Positions 9,020 through 17,303 of a stretch of 64,000 nt of DNA are shown piece after piece. The notes under the pieces were generated by a model, which saw only the letters and a list, made by a program, of their open reading frames with translations, ran no database searches and was not told the origin of the DNA. Each line of letters begins with the position of its first letter. The first letter of the stretch is position 1. Both the position numbers and the translations under genes were made by a program. The DNA comes from Comamonadaceae bacterium ALPHA2B (GTDB lineage: Bacteria > Pseudomonadota > Gammaproteobacteria > Burkholderiales > Burkholderiaceae_C). Location of the stretch: contig SCOE01000022.1 in the NCBI GenBank assembly GCA_005503065.1, positions 31,842 through 95,841 of the forward strand, read 5' to 3'.

Positions 9020-12000
9020 TCAGTTCACGGCATAGCCCGTCGTGCGCGGCAGCCTCGCCTCGAGCGTGCCGGGCGAGGCCTTCAGGCGCGCAGGCAGGGG
9101 CCGCATGGCCCAGGACCCCGCGAACGCGCCGCGCGCCGCCAGCAGTTGGGCGCAGGGCTGTGACGCGGCATCGTGGAACACGATCGTCGGCTGTGCATAG
9201 CCCGCCGGCGGCGCACGGCCCGCGTTGCGCGAGGAGGCCAGCACGTCCTCGGTGGGCGGCACCGTCGCGCCCAGCGCCCGCCACGGCTCGCGCAGGGCGC
9301 GCGCCGCCTCGCGCTGCTCCGGCCCGTAGGCCTGGATGTAGACCAGCTTGCCGCGGCAGGCGTCGGAAGACACCAGCACCGGAGGAGACGGCATGGCCAG
9401 CGCTGCGGGCGCGGGCGACTCGGCAGGCGGCCGTGCCGGCGTGCCTTCGACGGCCGGCGCCGGGTACGGCTGGCCCGCCGGCGCAGCGGCGCCCGCCGAG
9501 GGCGACGCGCCGCCCGCCGCATCGCCCGCCGTCGGCGCCTCGGCCACCACCTCCACGTCTCGGAAGCGGACCTCGAAGGGCGCGCGCAGCCGGCCCCAGA
9601 TGGCGGCCACCATCGAACTCGCGCCCGAGGCGAAGCCGCTGCAGTTGGCCTGCGGCGGCGTGAGGCCGCTGTAGTCGCGTGCCCAGTAGCGCGGCGCGCA
9701 CGCCGGCGCACGCTCGGCCTGCAGGCAGTCGATGCCGTTGCCCGGATCGAGCAGGCGCGCGCAGGCCGGGCTGCTGCTCACCCGGGCGGGCGGCGCATCG
9801 CCTGCCGCACGTGCGGCGTTGTCCAGCTCCTGCTGGCAGGCCGCCTTGGCGTCGTCGACGATGCGCACCGACAGGCGGAAATTGGCCATGAAGTTCTCGC
9901 CGCCTTCACGGCACAGCAGATCGCCGGTGCGGAGCAGTTCGGCCGCCAGCGAGGCCGGCGCCTCGCCCGGCGGCGCATTCACGCGCAGGCGCGACCAGCG
10001 CTCGGTGAGGTCCTTGAAGGCCAGGCTCTCGGCGCGCAGCTTCTCGGCGTTCTGCGTGCGCCAGGTGTCGATGCCCTGCCAGGCCGCCACGCCCAGCGTG
10101 GCCGCGGTGCCCAGCCCGAGCGACGCCGTGACGGCGCCGGCGCGGAGCACGCGCGACTGCAGCCGGCTGACGGCAATCGCGGCGCTGGCCGCACTGGCGC
10201 CGGCCGCCGGGGCGCCGGCAGCGGGCGCCGCGGCCGCGGCCCGTGCGGCCTGCCCGTCGTCGAACTCGAACAGGCCGTGGATGTCGCCCGCCACGCGCGC
10301 AAGCATGTCGCCTTCCAGCCGGTGGCCGATCTCGGCACCCAGGCGGAAGTAGCTCTCCCACTGCGCCTCGTCGAAGAACTGGTCGGTGGTCGGCTGCTGC
10401 GGGAAAAGCGGGTGCGCGGCCTTGAAGTTCACCAGGTCGACGGGCAGCTCGGCCGACATGTTGGGCTTGACCAGCACGATGCGCCCGGAGCGCCCGCTGG
10501 CGTAGCGCACCTCCGCCAGCGCCAGGCAGGCCTGGCTGCTCTGCGAGGCCAGGTCGCCCAGCGATCCGAACGCGCCCTCGATGCCCGGCCCCGCGCCCAC
10601 GCACGGCTTGAGGAAATCGATGTCGGCATGCAGGTCGATGCGGGCGCGGCGGATCAGGTTCTCGATGTCGCTGAAGCGGTAGTCGGGATCGGCACCGCAG
10701 TCGGCGATGACGATGAGCTCGCACTCCTGCTGCAGCAGCGCGTAGGCACCGGTGTTCTCGAAATGCCCGCCGTCGCTGAGGTACCAGTCCGGCGAGCTGC
10801 TGCCTGGAAAGGCGCCAAAGCATTCGAGCAGCATGAAGTGCGTCTTGCGCACCAGGCCGCCGGCGCCCCGGCCGGCGCCGCGCTGCGCAAGGCCGGCCTC
10901 GCGGCTGTTCCACCAGTAGCCCAGCCGCAGGCCCGCGAAGACCGAGAGCGCCGCCAGCCCCCGTCGCGTGAGCCGCCCCAGGCCGGGCGACACGGCGGCG
11001 CCCGAGATGGCGGCCCAGGCGCCCAGCGTCATCGCGCCGTCGCTGCGGGCCTGCGTCCAGGGCGTGCCCGCGGCCTGCATCCAGCCCTCCGGCGCCACGG
11101 TGAGCGGCAGGCTCTTGCGGTCGCGGTTGAACAGCCGTTGCCGCGGGTCGTGGGTCTGGTTGACGCAGACGTTGACGAGGTGCACCGGCCCGCCGCTGCG
11201 GTGCGGTGCGTACTGGCGCATCGCGATGTCGTCGCCGGGATCGACCTCGCCCACCGGGACGTCCGGCGGGTCCTGGGCCGAGAGTTCGGCCAGCGGGTCG
11301 GCGCCCAGCCGCCGGGCGTTGGCGGCGCCCAGGTAGCCGCGCACGATGCGCGCCTTGTAGAACATGTGCAGCGACGAGAGGTTGAGAAAGGCGAAGTTGC
11401 GCCCCGTGAGCAAGGCGTAGGCCGCCACCACGCCGCCGAGGACCGCCAGCCAGACCCAGCCGCGCGCGAAATCCAGCCCGGCGGGCGTGAACACCGGCAG
11501 CAGCACGCCGGCGTAGAGCACGCCGATCCACCACGCCGCCAGCACGAAGGCCACGACCAGTCCGACGAGGCTGGCGAGCGCCATCGCCGCCTGGCGGCCG
11601 ATGCCGGGCGCCTCCTGCTTGCCGCTGAGCAGCAGCGGCAGCACGCCGCGCAGGCCGGCAGCGCCGACGAGCAGCACGCCGCCCCAGGAGGCGCGCGTCT
11701 TCTGCGTGTGGGCCGCGAACCACCAGGCGGCCCAGTCCAGCAGTCCAAGCAGCGCGAGCACCAGCGCCAGCATCAGCACGCTGGCCAGCCAGTCGGTGAG
11801 GCGGTTGCGCAGCACGCCGGCCTTGGCGCCATTGCGGTTGCACACCGCGACCCCCGCCAGCGCCAGCACCCAGCCGGCCGCGAAGGCTGCGAACGCCGGC
11901 GCCAGCCAGCGCGGCGCGCCGAAGTGCTGCTGCAGCCCGTCGCGGAACACCCAGGCCAGCGTGCCGCCGATGCCCCACATCGCGAGCTGCCTGAGCAGGA

Positions 12001-12640
12001 AAAGGCGCGAGGGCCGGTCGCGCACCGACCAATAGGCCTGCGCCAGCACGATCGACAGCACCCACGGCACGAGCAGGCCGAGCCACAGCGTGGGCAGCCG
12101 GGTGGCCTGCACCACCAGCGGGTCGACAGCCTGCGCGCCGTCCAGGTCGACGGTGGCCGCCACCGCCTCCCACATCAGCAGGTTCACCGCGGCGAGCAGT
12201 GCGCCGGTGAGCATGGCGGCGATCGCCAGCTCGATGTGCGTGCCCAGCAGGTTGCGCAGGTAGAGGGCGACGGCGAAGAGCGTGTCGCGCATGCCGCCGG
12301 GAATGAGGTAGCGCCCGTTGGCGCGCAGCCACCAGCCCAGGCGCACCTTGTCGACTTCGGCGAAGGCGCCCTCGATGGCGCGTACGTCGTCACCGCTGGC
12401 AGCGCGGGTGCACAGGCGTCCAAGGGTGGCGCCGATGTAGCCACCACCGGAGACGGTGGACATCAGGTCGAAACGGAGCAGTTGCCGGCGCTGCGCCAAT
12501 GCCTTGAGCAGGCCCAGGCAGAAGGTCGCGCTGCGGATGCCGCCGCCGGACAGCGCCAGGCCCCAGGCCCGTTGTCCAGCGTCGGTGCCATGCAGCGCCT
12601 GGCGGCGCTGCCTGACCATCTGCGCGATCGTGTCGTCCAT
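9020..12640 (-). CDS. Patatin-like phospholipase domain membrane protein (1206 aa)
   Basis: A very large protein combining a split patatin domain with membrane segments. The N-terminus carries the oxyanion/phosphate element LSGGGIRSATFCLGLLKAL and the nucleophile region STVSGGGYIGA. A block of roughly seven to nine hydrophobic segments (about residues 130-430) follows, then the catalytic Asp motif SDGGHFENTGAYALL with IVIADCGADP. The C-terminal roughly 400 residues contain another hydrophobic segment near GAVTASLGLGTAATLGVAAW, an Ala/Pro-rich linker and an unassigned region. This order (Ser region, membrane insertion, Asp region) suggests a membrane-embedded lipid acyl hydrolase. The next gene upstream on the same strand encodes another serine hydrolase. 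The substrate and role are not known. Confidence 0.8.
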   Translation of the reverse strand: MDDTIAQMVRQRRQALHGTDAGQRAWGLALSGGGIRSATFCLGLLKALAQRRQLLRFDLMSTVSGGGYIGATLGRLCTRAASGDDVRAIEGAFAEVDKVRLGWWLRANGRYLIPGGMRDTLFAVALYLRNLLGTHIELAIAAMLTGALLAAVNLLMWEAVAATVDLDGAQAVDPLVVQATRLPTLWLGLLVPWVLSIVLAQAYWSVRDRPSRLFLLRQLAMWGIGGTLAWVFRDGLQQHFGAPRWLAPAFAAFAAGWVLALAGVAVCNRNGAKAGVLRNRLTDWLASVLMLALVLALLGLLDWAAWWFAAHTQKTRASWGGVLLVGAAGLRGVLPLLLSGKQEAPGIGRQAAMALASLVGLVVAFVLAAWWIGVLYAGVLLPVFTPAGLDFARGWVWLAVLGGVVAAYALLTGRNFAFLNLSSLHMFYKARIVRGYLGAANARRLGADPLAELSAQDPPDVPVGEVDPGDDIAMRQYAPHRSGGPVHLVNVCVNQTHDPRQRLFNRDRKSLPLTVAPEGWMQAAGTPWTQARSDGAMTLGAWAAISGAAVSPGLGRLTRRGLAALSVFAGLRLGYWWNSREAGLAQRGAGRGAGGLVRKTHFMLLECFGAFPGSSSPDWYLSDGGHFENTGAYALLQQECELIVIADCGADPDYRFSDIENLIRRARIDLHADIDFLKPCVGAGPGIEGAFGSLGDLASQSSQACLALAEVRYASGRSGRIVLVKPNMSAELPVDLVNFKAAHPLFPQQPTTDQFFDEAQWESYFRLGAEIGHRLEGDMLARVAGDIHGLFEFDDGQAARAAAAAPAAGAPAAGASAASAAIAVSRLQSRVLRAGAVTASLGLGTAATLGVAAWQGIDTWRTQNAEKLRAESLAFKDLTERWSRLRVNAPPGEAPASLAAELLRTGDLLCREGGENFMANFRLSVRIVDDAKAACQQELDNAARAAGDAPPARVSSSPACARLLDPGNGIDCLQAERAPACAPRYWARDYSGLTPPQANCSGFASGASSMVAAIWGRLRAPFEVRFRDVEVVAEAPTAGDAAGGASPSAGAAAPAGQPYPAPAVEGTPARPPAESPAPAALAMPSPPVLVSSDACRGKLVYIQAYGPEQREAARALREPWRALGATVPPTEDVLASSRNAGRAPPAGYAQPTIVFHDAASQPCAQLLAARGAFAGSWAMRPLPARLKASPGTLEARLPRTTGYAVN

Positions 12641-12722
12641 GTCGGCTCGTTCGAATCGTGAAATCCTTCACGCATCGACGGCCTGTGCCCATCCCGCAAA
12701 TGGCCTATGACGGTGAGCAATT

Positions 12723-12786
12723 GCTACTGAATTGATAGCTGCTTGCGCCCGCCCCATGAGAGCTGTAGCCACTTTTTGCCTTGAAG
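12723..12786 (+). repeat. GCTA-type ~60-bp interspersed repeat, copy A (intergenic)
   Basis: Reads GCTACTGAATTGATAGCTGC, then GCGCCCG...GAGAGCTGTAGCCACTTTTTGCC. This is the only fully intergenic copy of the family described in the findings. It lies in the 157-bp gap between the lipase-like and patatin genes, both of which run right to left. Confidence 0.75.
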
Positions 12787-12797
12787 CTTGTGCCGCT

Positions 12798-14393
12798 TCA
12801 GCCCCAGGCGCTGACCTCCAGCCGCACCTTGCCGGTGATGCCTGGCCGGCTGAGCGCCGCGCCCTGGGTCGACAGCGGCACGACGAACTCGAGCTTGTCG
12901 TCCTTCACGCGCTGGTAGGTGGTGGGCAGCGAGGCGCGCCCGGCGGTGTCGGTCTGCCAGCCGTACTTCACGTTCCACTGTCCGCCCACCGCGCCGTCGG
13001 GCGGCGGCGCCATCTCGACCACCAGCGTGTCGCGAAAGAGCGAGCTGCCTTCGTAGTGGCCATCGAGCCAGAACTTCTTGTCCACCTGGTAGTCGGGCAC
13101 GCGCACGCCGAGCGTCATGGCGTAGGCCAGCGTGGGCCGATCGCGGTTGACGCGCGCGCGGTTGGCCAGGAAGACCGTCGAGAGATAGATCGAGCGGCGC
13201 TCGGCGCTGGCCGGATCGGTGAGCTCCTTGTGCGTGCGGCAGGCGGGCGAATCTTCCTCGGCGATGCGCCTGCTGAGGTACCAGCGCTTGCCGCGCGGGG
13301 CGGCGAGCAGTTCCACCTGGTAGAGCGCGTCGACGTCGGCGTCCTGCGGAATATCGGGCGGCAGCGCGACCTGGTCGACGTCGAACCACAGGTCCACGCG
13401 CACGTCGCCGAAGAGGAAGCGCGTGAGGTTCTGGTAGGCCTCCTCGGAGTTGACGATGCCGAAGTAGCCGGAGTGCGAGCGGTAGGTGTAGGCGGTGGCC
13501 ACGGGCGTGCGCCGGCCGTTCGCGTCGGTGCCGCACAGCGTGGCGTTGTCGATGCGCACGAGCCCGTCGCTGCCGTGGCCGGCGAACATGCGCGCCACGC
13601 CTTGCGCGGCCTCGTAGTCGCCGCGGTTGCTGCCGACCATGCAGAAGAAGCGGCTCGCCGGCGGCCGGATGTCGGCAGGAAGAGCGTCCACGCGCCCATC
13701 CACCGCGCGGCTGCCCAGGAAGTCCGCCATCTTCTCGCGGTTGAAGGTGTTGATCTCGGCGACGGAGAGCCAGCTCGGCACGTTGATGCCGGCCGCGTCG
13801 ATGCCGTTGTGCGGCGTCGCATAGGTGAAGACCTTGTCGACGCAGTCGCGCGCCGCATCGTCGCCGAGCGCGGGGTTCTGCAGGAAGGCGCGCACCACGA
13901 GGCCGCCCATCGAGTGGGCGACCAGGTAGCAGCGGAATGCCTCCTGGCGGTAGGCCGGGCCTTCGCGCTGCGCCACCAGGTCGCGCACGCGCAGGATGAG
14001 CCGGCTCAGGCCCTGCGCGTAGAAGCGGATGTCGCGCGCCTGGCCGTCGCCCAGCAGCCCCGAGCCGCTGTCGTAGTAGCGGTAGACGACGATCGATGCG
14101 GCGGGCATGCCGTCGGCATCGGCGCCGTCGTCGCGGGGCGGGGGCTTCCAGTCCTCGTCGAGGATGTCCAGGCCGTTCTGGTAGCAGTTCTGGTAGCCGA
14201 AGTCGGAGATCAGCCGCACCACCGGCGACTCGAACACGAACTTCTGCGCCGCCGCCTTCTTGTCGACCGTGGCACGGTACACGGTCGAGCCGGCGTTGAA
14301 GCCGCAGAAGGGGTCGGCCGCGGTCTCGTCGCGCTCCGAGCTCGTCATCGCGTAGCCGCGGACGTAGATGATGGGATGGCGGTTGTCGGGCAT
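12798..14393 (-). CDS. Alpha/beta-hydrolase fold lipase-like protein
   Basis: 531 residues from the ATG at 14393, which has GGAG just upstream; an earlier in-frame start at 14459 lacks one. The beta-1/oxyanion segment is HPIIYVRGYAM near the N-terminus. The nucleophile elbow is LVAHSMGGLVVRAF (AxSxG, with Ala replacing the usual first Gly), followed by TYATPHNGIDAAGI, as in triacylglycerol lipase-type hydrolases. A further 270-residue C-terminal region has beta-rich character and no named domain. No signal peptide is obvious, so it is probably cytosolic. It precedes the patatin gene by 157 bp in the same direction, suggesting that the two act on related lipids (inference). Confidence 0.75.
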   Translation of the reverse strand: MPDNRHPIIYVRGYAMTSSERDETAADPFCGFNAGSTVYRATVDKKAAAQKFVFESPVVRLISDFGYQNCYQNGLDILDEDWKPPPRDDGADADGMPAASIVVYRYYDSGSGLLGDGQARDIRFYAQGLSRLILRVRDLVAQREGPAYRQEAFRCYLVAHSMGGLVVRAFLQNPALGDDAARDCVDKVFTYATPHNGIDAAGINVPSWLSVAEINTFNREKMADFLGSRAVDGRVDALPADIRPPASRFFCMVGSNRGDYEAAQGVARMFAGHGSDGLVRIDNATLCGTDANGRRTPVATAYTYRSHSGYFGIVNSEEAYQNLTRFLFGDVRVDLWFDVDQVALPPDIPQDADVDALYQVELLAAPRGKRWYLSRRIAEEDSPACRTHKELTDPASAERRSIYLSTVFLANRARVNRDRPTLAYAMTLGVRVPDYQVDKKFWLDGHYEGSSLFRDTLVVEMAPPPDGAVGGQWNVKYGWQTDTAGRASLPTTYQRVKDDKLEFVVPLSTQGAALSRPGITGKVRLEVSAWG

Positions 14394-14598
14394 CGGGGTC
14401 TCCAGGCGTGGCCGGCGGGCACTATGGCGCGGTGCGCCCTGCCTGCACATCCGCCGCATGGCCTAGCCGCAGCGTGGAGATGCGAGGCCCGCAACAATGC
14501 GAAACACGCCGATACCGCGTCGAAATGACGTGCCCCGCCGGCAGCGACGATGCTCGGCCGTCGCCATCGCACACCGCCGGCGCTCAACGTTGGACTTC

Positions 14599-15738
14599 AT
14601 GACCCCTGCCCCCACGCCCGCCGCTCCGGCCTCGAGCCGCACCCCCTTTCGCCGCCTGCGCAGCGGCTGGATGCTGGCCGCCGCGTGCGCCGCCGGCGGT
14701 TGCGCGACGGGGCAGGCCGACGACCTGGCCGCGCGCTACGAACAGTCGCCGCAGTACCGGGCCGACGACCGTCGCTTCCACAACCCGCCCAACCCCGACG
14801 CCAAGCCCACGCAGAGCGCCTGGCGCATCTGGTCCCGCTTCTTCTTCAGCAAGAAGACCGGCACGGTGCCGGTGGACGCGATTCCCGTGAAGGCCGTGAC
14901 GCGTGCCCAGCTCGATGCGCTGCCCGACGACGCCAACCACGTGATCCGCCTGGGCCATTCCTCGCACCTGCTCAAGCTGCAGGGGCGCTACTGGCTGATC
15001 GACCCGGTGTTCGGCGAGCGGGTGTCGCCCTTCAGCTTCGTGGGGCCCAAGCGCTTCCACCCCACGCCGCTGAAGCTGGAGGACCTGCCGCCGATCGAGG
15101 GGCTGGTGCTCTCGCACGACCACTACGACCACCTCGACGTGCCGACCATCGAGTACCTCCACGGCAAGGTGCAGCGCTACTTCGTGCCGCTGGGCGTGGG
15201 AGCGCGCCTGAAGGACATGGGCGTGGCCGCCGAGCGCATCGCCGAGTTCGACTGGTGGCAGTCGGCCGCCCATGCCGGCGTGCAGCTCACGGCCACGCCA
15301 TCGCAGCATTTCTCGGGCCGCAGCCTCAACGACCGCGACCGCACGTTGTGGTCGTCATGGGTGCTCGAAAGCGGCGGCCAGCGCATCTTCTACAGCGGCG
15401 ACTCGGGCTACTTCGGCGGCTTCCGGCAGATCGGCGAGCGCTTCGGCGGCATGGACCTCGCGCTGATGGAGAACGGCGCCTACGACGCCTACTGGCCCAT
15501 GGTGCACATGACGCCCGAGGAGACCGTGCAGGCCTTCCGGGACGTGCGCGGCAAGGTCCTGTACGGCGTGCACAACAGCACCTTCGACCTCGCCTTCCAC
15601 ACCTGGCAGGACCCGCTGGACCGTCTGTCCGCCCTGGCGCAGAAGAACGACATCGCGCTCGCCACGCCGGTCATCGGCGAAGTGCTGACCATCGGCCAGC
15701 CGCGCAGCAACCAGCTGTGGTGGCGCGGCCTTCGCTGA
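14599..15738 (+). CDS. MBL-fold metallo-hydrolase, NAPE-PLD/UlaG-like, probable lipoprotein
   Basis: 379 residues from the ATG at 14599. An N-terminal hydrophobic stretch ends in AAACAAGGC-ATG, a plausible lipobox with Cys35. The metal-binding signature is LSHDHYDHLDVPTI, preceded by VIRLGHSSHLLKLQGRYWLIDPVF, which is typical of the Zn-dependent NAPE-phospholipase-D/UlaG branch; a later histidine motif is GVHNSTFDLAFH. The protein likely faces the periplasm and may hydrolyse a phosphodiester or lactone. The longer frame (from 14497) adds 34 residues of non-coding character. It is convergent with the diguanylate cyclase gene. Confidence 0.83.
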   Translation: MTPAPTPAAPASSRTPFRRLRSGWMLAAACAAGGCATGQADDLAARYEQSPQYRADDRRFHNPPNPDAKPTQSAWRIWSRFFFSKKTGTVPVDAIPVKAVTRAQLDALPDDANHVIRLGHSSHLLKLQGRYWLIDPVFGERVSPFSFVGPKRFHPTPLKLEDLPPIEGLVLSHDHYDHLDVPTIEYLHGKVQRYFVPLGVGARLKDMGVAAERIAEFDWWQSAAHAGVQLTATPSQHFSGRSLNDRDRTLWSSWVLESGGQRIFYSGDSGYFGGFRQIGERFGGMDLALMENGAYDAYWPMVHMTPEETVQAFRDVRGKVLYGVHNSTFDLAFHTWQDPLDRLSALAQKNDIALATPVIGEVLTIGQPRSNQLWWRGLR

Positions 15739-15832
15739 CCCGGCGCACCGGCGTCCCTCCCGAGGGACGAGCGACCGCCGTCGTGGCCGCCCGGCGCGAG
15801 GACGCGGTGGGTCGCGGCGAGCCCGGCCCCGC

Positions 15833-17002
15833 TCAAGCCGCCACCACCCGGTCGCGCCCCTGGGCCTTGGCGCGGTAGAGCGCCGCGTCGGCACCGGCGA
15901 AGAGCGCGTCCACGCTGGCCTGCTCGGACACCGCCGCCACCCCGATGCTCACCGACACCGGGCCGATCGGCTGCAGCGGCGACCCGGGTTCGAAGGGCGC
16001 GGCCACCGCATGGCGCAGGCGGTCGGCATGGTCGAGCGCTGCCTGCGCATCGGCGCCGGGCAGCAGCAGCGCGAACTCCTCGCCGCCGTAGCGGCCGAGC
16101 ACGCCCGCCTCACCACTCGCCTGCTGCATGCGCCGAACGGCCTCGCGCAGCACGGCATCGCCCTGCTGGTGCCCGAAGCGGTCGTTGATGCGCTTGAAGT
16201 GGTCCACGTCGATCATCAGCAGCGCCATGCTGCGCCCGCCGGCGCGCGGCAGCCGCTTCGCCTCCGCTTCGCAGGCATCGAGCAGCGCTCGCCGGTTGAG
16301 CACGCCGGTGAGCGGGTCGCGGCTGGCGAGGTATTCGAACTCGGTGTGCACGCGGTCGGTCGCCATGAGGATGGCCGCGATGCTCAGCAGCAGCACCGTC
16401 AGCGAGTACATGGTGATGTAGAGCGACTGGATCCAGGTGGCCTCCATCAGGTCGCTGCCGGCCAGGCCGAACACGGCCGACACGAAGCGCAGCCCCGCCA
16501 CCAGCGCCTGCAGCAGCAGCAGGCCCGTCATCAACGCCATGCCGAACACGCGGCCGCGGTGGCGCACGTACAGCCCGGCATGGCTGAGGAACAGCAGCGT
16601 GACCAGGAGCGTGACCACCAGCAGCCGCGCTTCGTAATCGGGCCGCACCAGCGTGAACCAGGCCAGCACCAAGCCCATCGCCAGGTTCACCAGCGTCCAG
16701 CCGCCCGTGTGGCTGTGGCCGAGCAGGAATTGCTGGCTGCCGGCGTAGTAGAGGATGCAGGCCTGGAACAGCACCATGTTGGCGAGCACCACCGTCAGCA
16801 GGTCGGGCAGCACGCCCCGCCCGGAGAAGAGCATCGTGCTCGCGAAGGCCACGAGCGGCGCCCAGGCCCACTCGCGCAGGCCGCGGATGCTGGGCGGGTA
16901 GCTGCGCCGCATGAAGAACACGACGACGGCCATGACGATGCCCATGATCCCGGCCAGCAGGATGATGGAGCGCGGGTCGATGACGGTCGGCAGGCTGCCC
17001 AT
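15833..17002 (-). CDS. Membrane-bound diguanylate cyclase (GGDEF domain)
   Basis: 389 residues: about six to seven membrane helices (residues 15-215; for example IILLAGIMGIVMAVVVFFM) followed by a GGDEF domain. The catalytic motif is GRYGGEEFALLLPG, with upstream RDPLTGVLNRRAL and DVDHFKRINDRFGH intact, so an active cyclase making c-di-GMP from two GTP is expected. There is no RxxD inhibitory site at the usual position five residues before GGEEF. The N-terminal module is an unnamed MASE-like sensor. A CAGAAT hexamer lies only 9 bases before the ATG, so the transcript may be leaderless. Confidence 0.9.
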   Translation of the reverse strand: MGSLPTVIDPRSIILLAGIMGIVMAVVVFFMRRSYPPSIRGLREWAWAPLVAFASTMLFSGRGVLPDLLTVVLANMVLFQACILYYAGSQQFLLGHSHTGGWTLVNLAMGLVLAWFTLVRPDYEARLLVVTLLVTLLFLSHAGLYVRHRGRVFGMALMTGLLLLQALVAGLRFVSAVFGLAGSDLMEATWIQSLYITMYSLTVLLLSIAAILMATDRVHTEFEYLASRDPLTGVLNRRALLDACEAEAKRLPRAGGRSMALLMIDVDHFKRINDRFGHQQGDAVLREAVRRMQQASGEAGVLGRYGGEEFALLLPGADAQAALDHADRLRHAVAAPFEPGSPLQPIGPVSVSIGVAAVSEQASVDALFAGADAALYRAKAQGRDRVVAA

Positions 17003-17111
17003 GGTGGCGGAATTCTGCCGTGCCCGGAAGGCCGTGCAGGATGGCGACTTTTCCCTTATGCGCGTCGGATGCGGTGCGACGCGCGTGTCGCAGGGATGGA
17101 TGCCAGACCGC

Positions 17112-17303
17112 TCACCGGCCCTGCTCGCGCCGCTCGCGCGCCCGCCGCGCCTGGCGGCTCTCGTTGGCCAGGGTCGCGGCGCGGTCGCGCTCGCGCCGCC
17201 TGTCCAGGCGCTTGCGCCGCAGCTTGCGGCCGATCCAGAAGCTGAACACGCCGCCCACGGCGCCGATCAGCAGCCCCAGCGCGCTGAAGTCGATGCCGCC
17301 CAT
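17112..17303 (-). CDS. Small membrane protein with basic tail
   Basis: 63 residues. One hydrophobic helix (LGLLIGAVGGVFSFWIG, about residues 9-25) is followed by a strongly basic, probably helical cytoplasmic tail rich in Arg and Glu. Its ATG overlaps the parC stop (ATGA-type junction), so it is translationally coupled to parC. I do not recognise a family. The conserved overlap and genome-like codon use argue that it is real rather than a spurious tail. Confidence 0.6.
   Translation of the reverse strand: MGGIDFSALGLLIGAVGGVFSFWIGRKLRRKRLDRRRERDRAATLANESRQARRARERREQGR

Noticed and set aside
9173..12661. 1162-codon plus-strand frame antisense to the patatin gene
   Set aside because: Low-complexity Arg/Gly/Ala translation with no domain; the opposite strand encodes a clear patatin protein.
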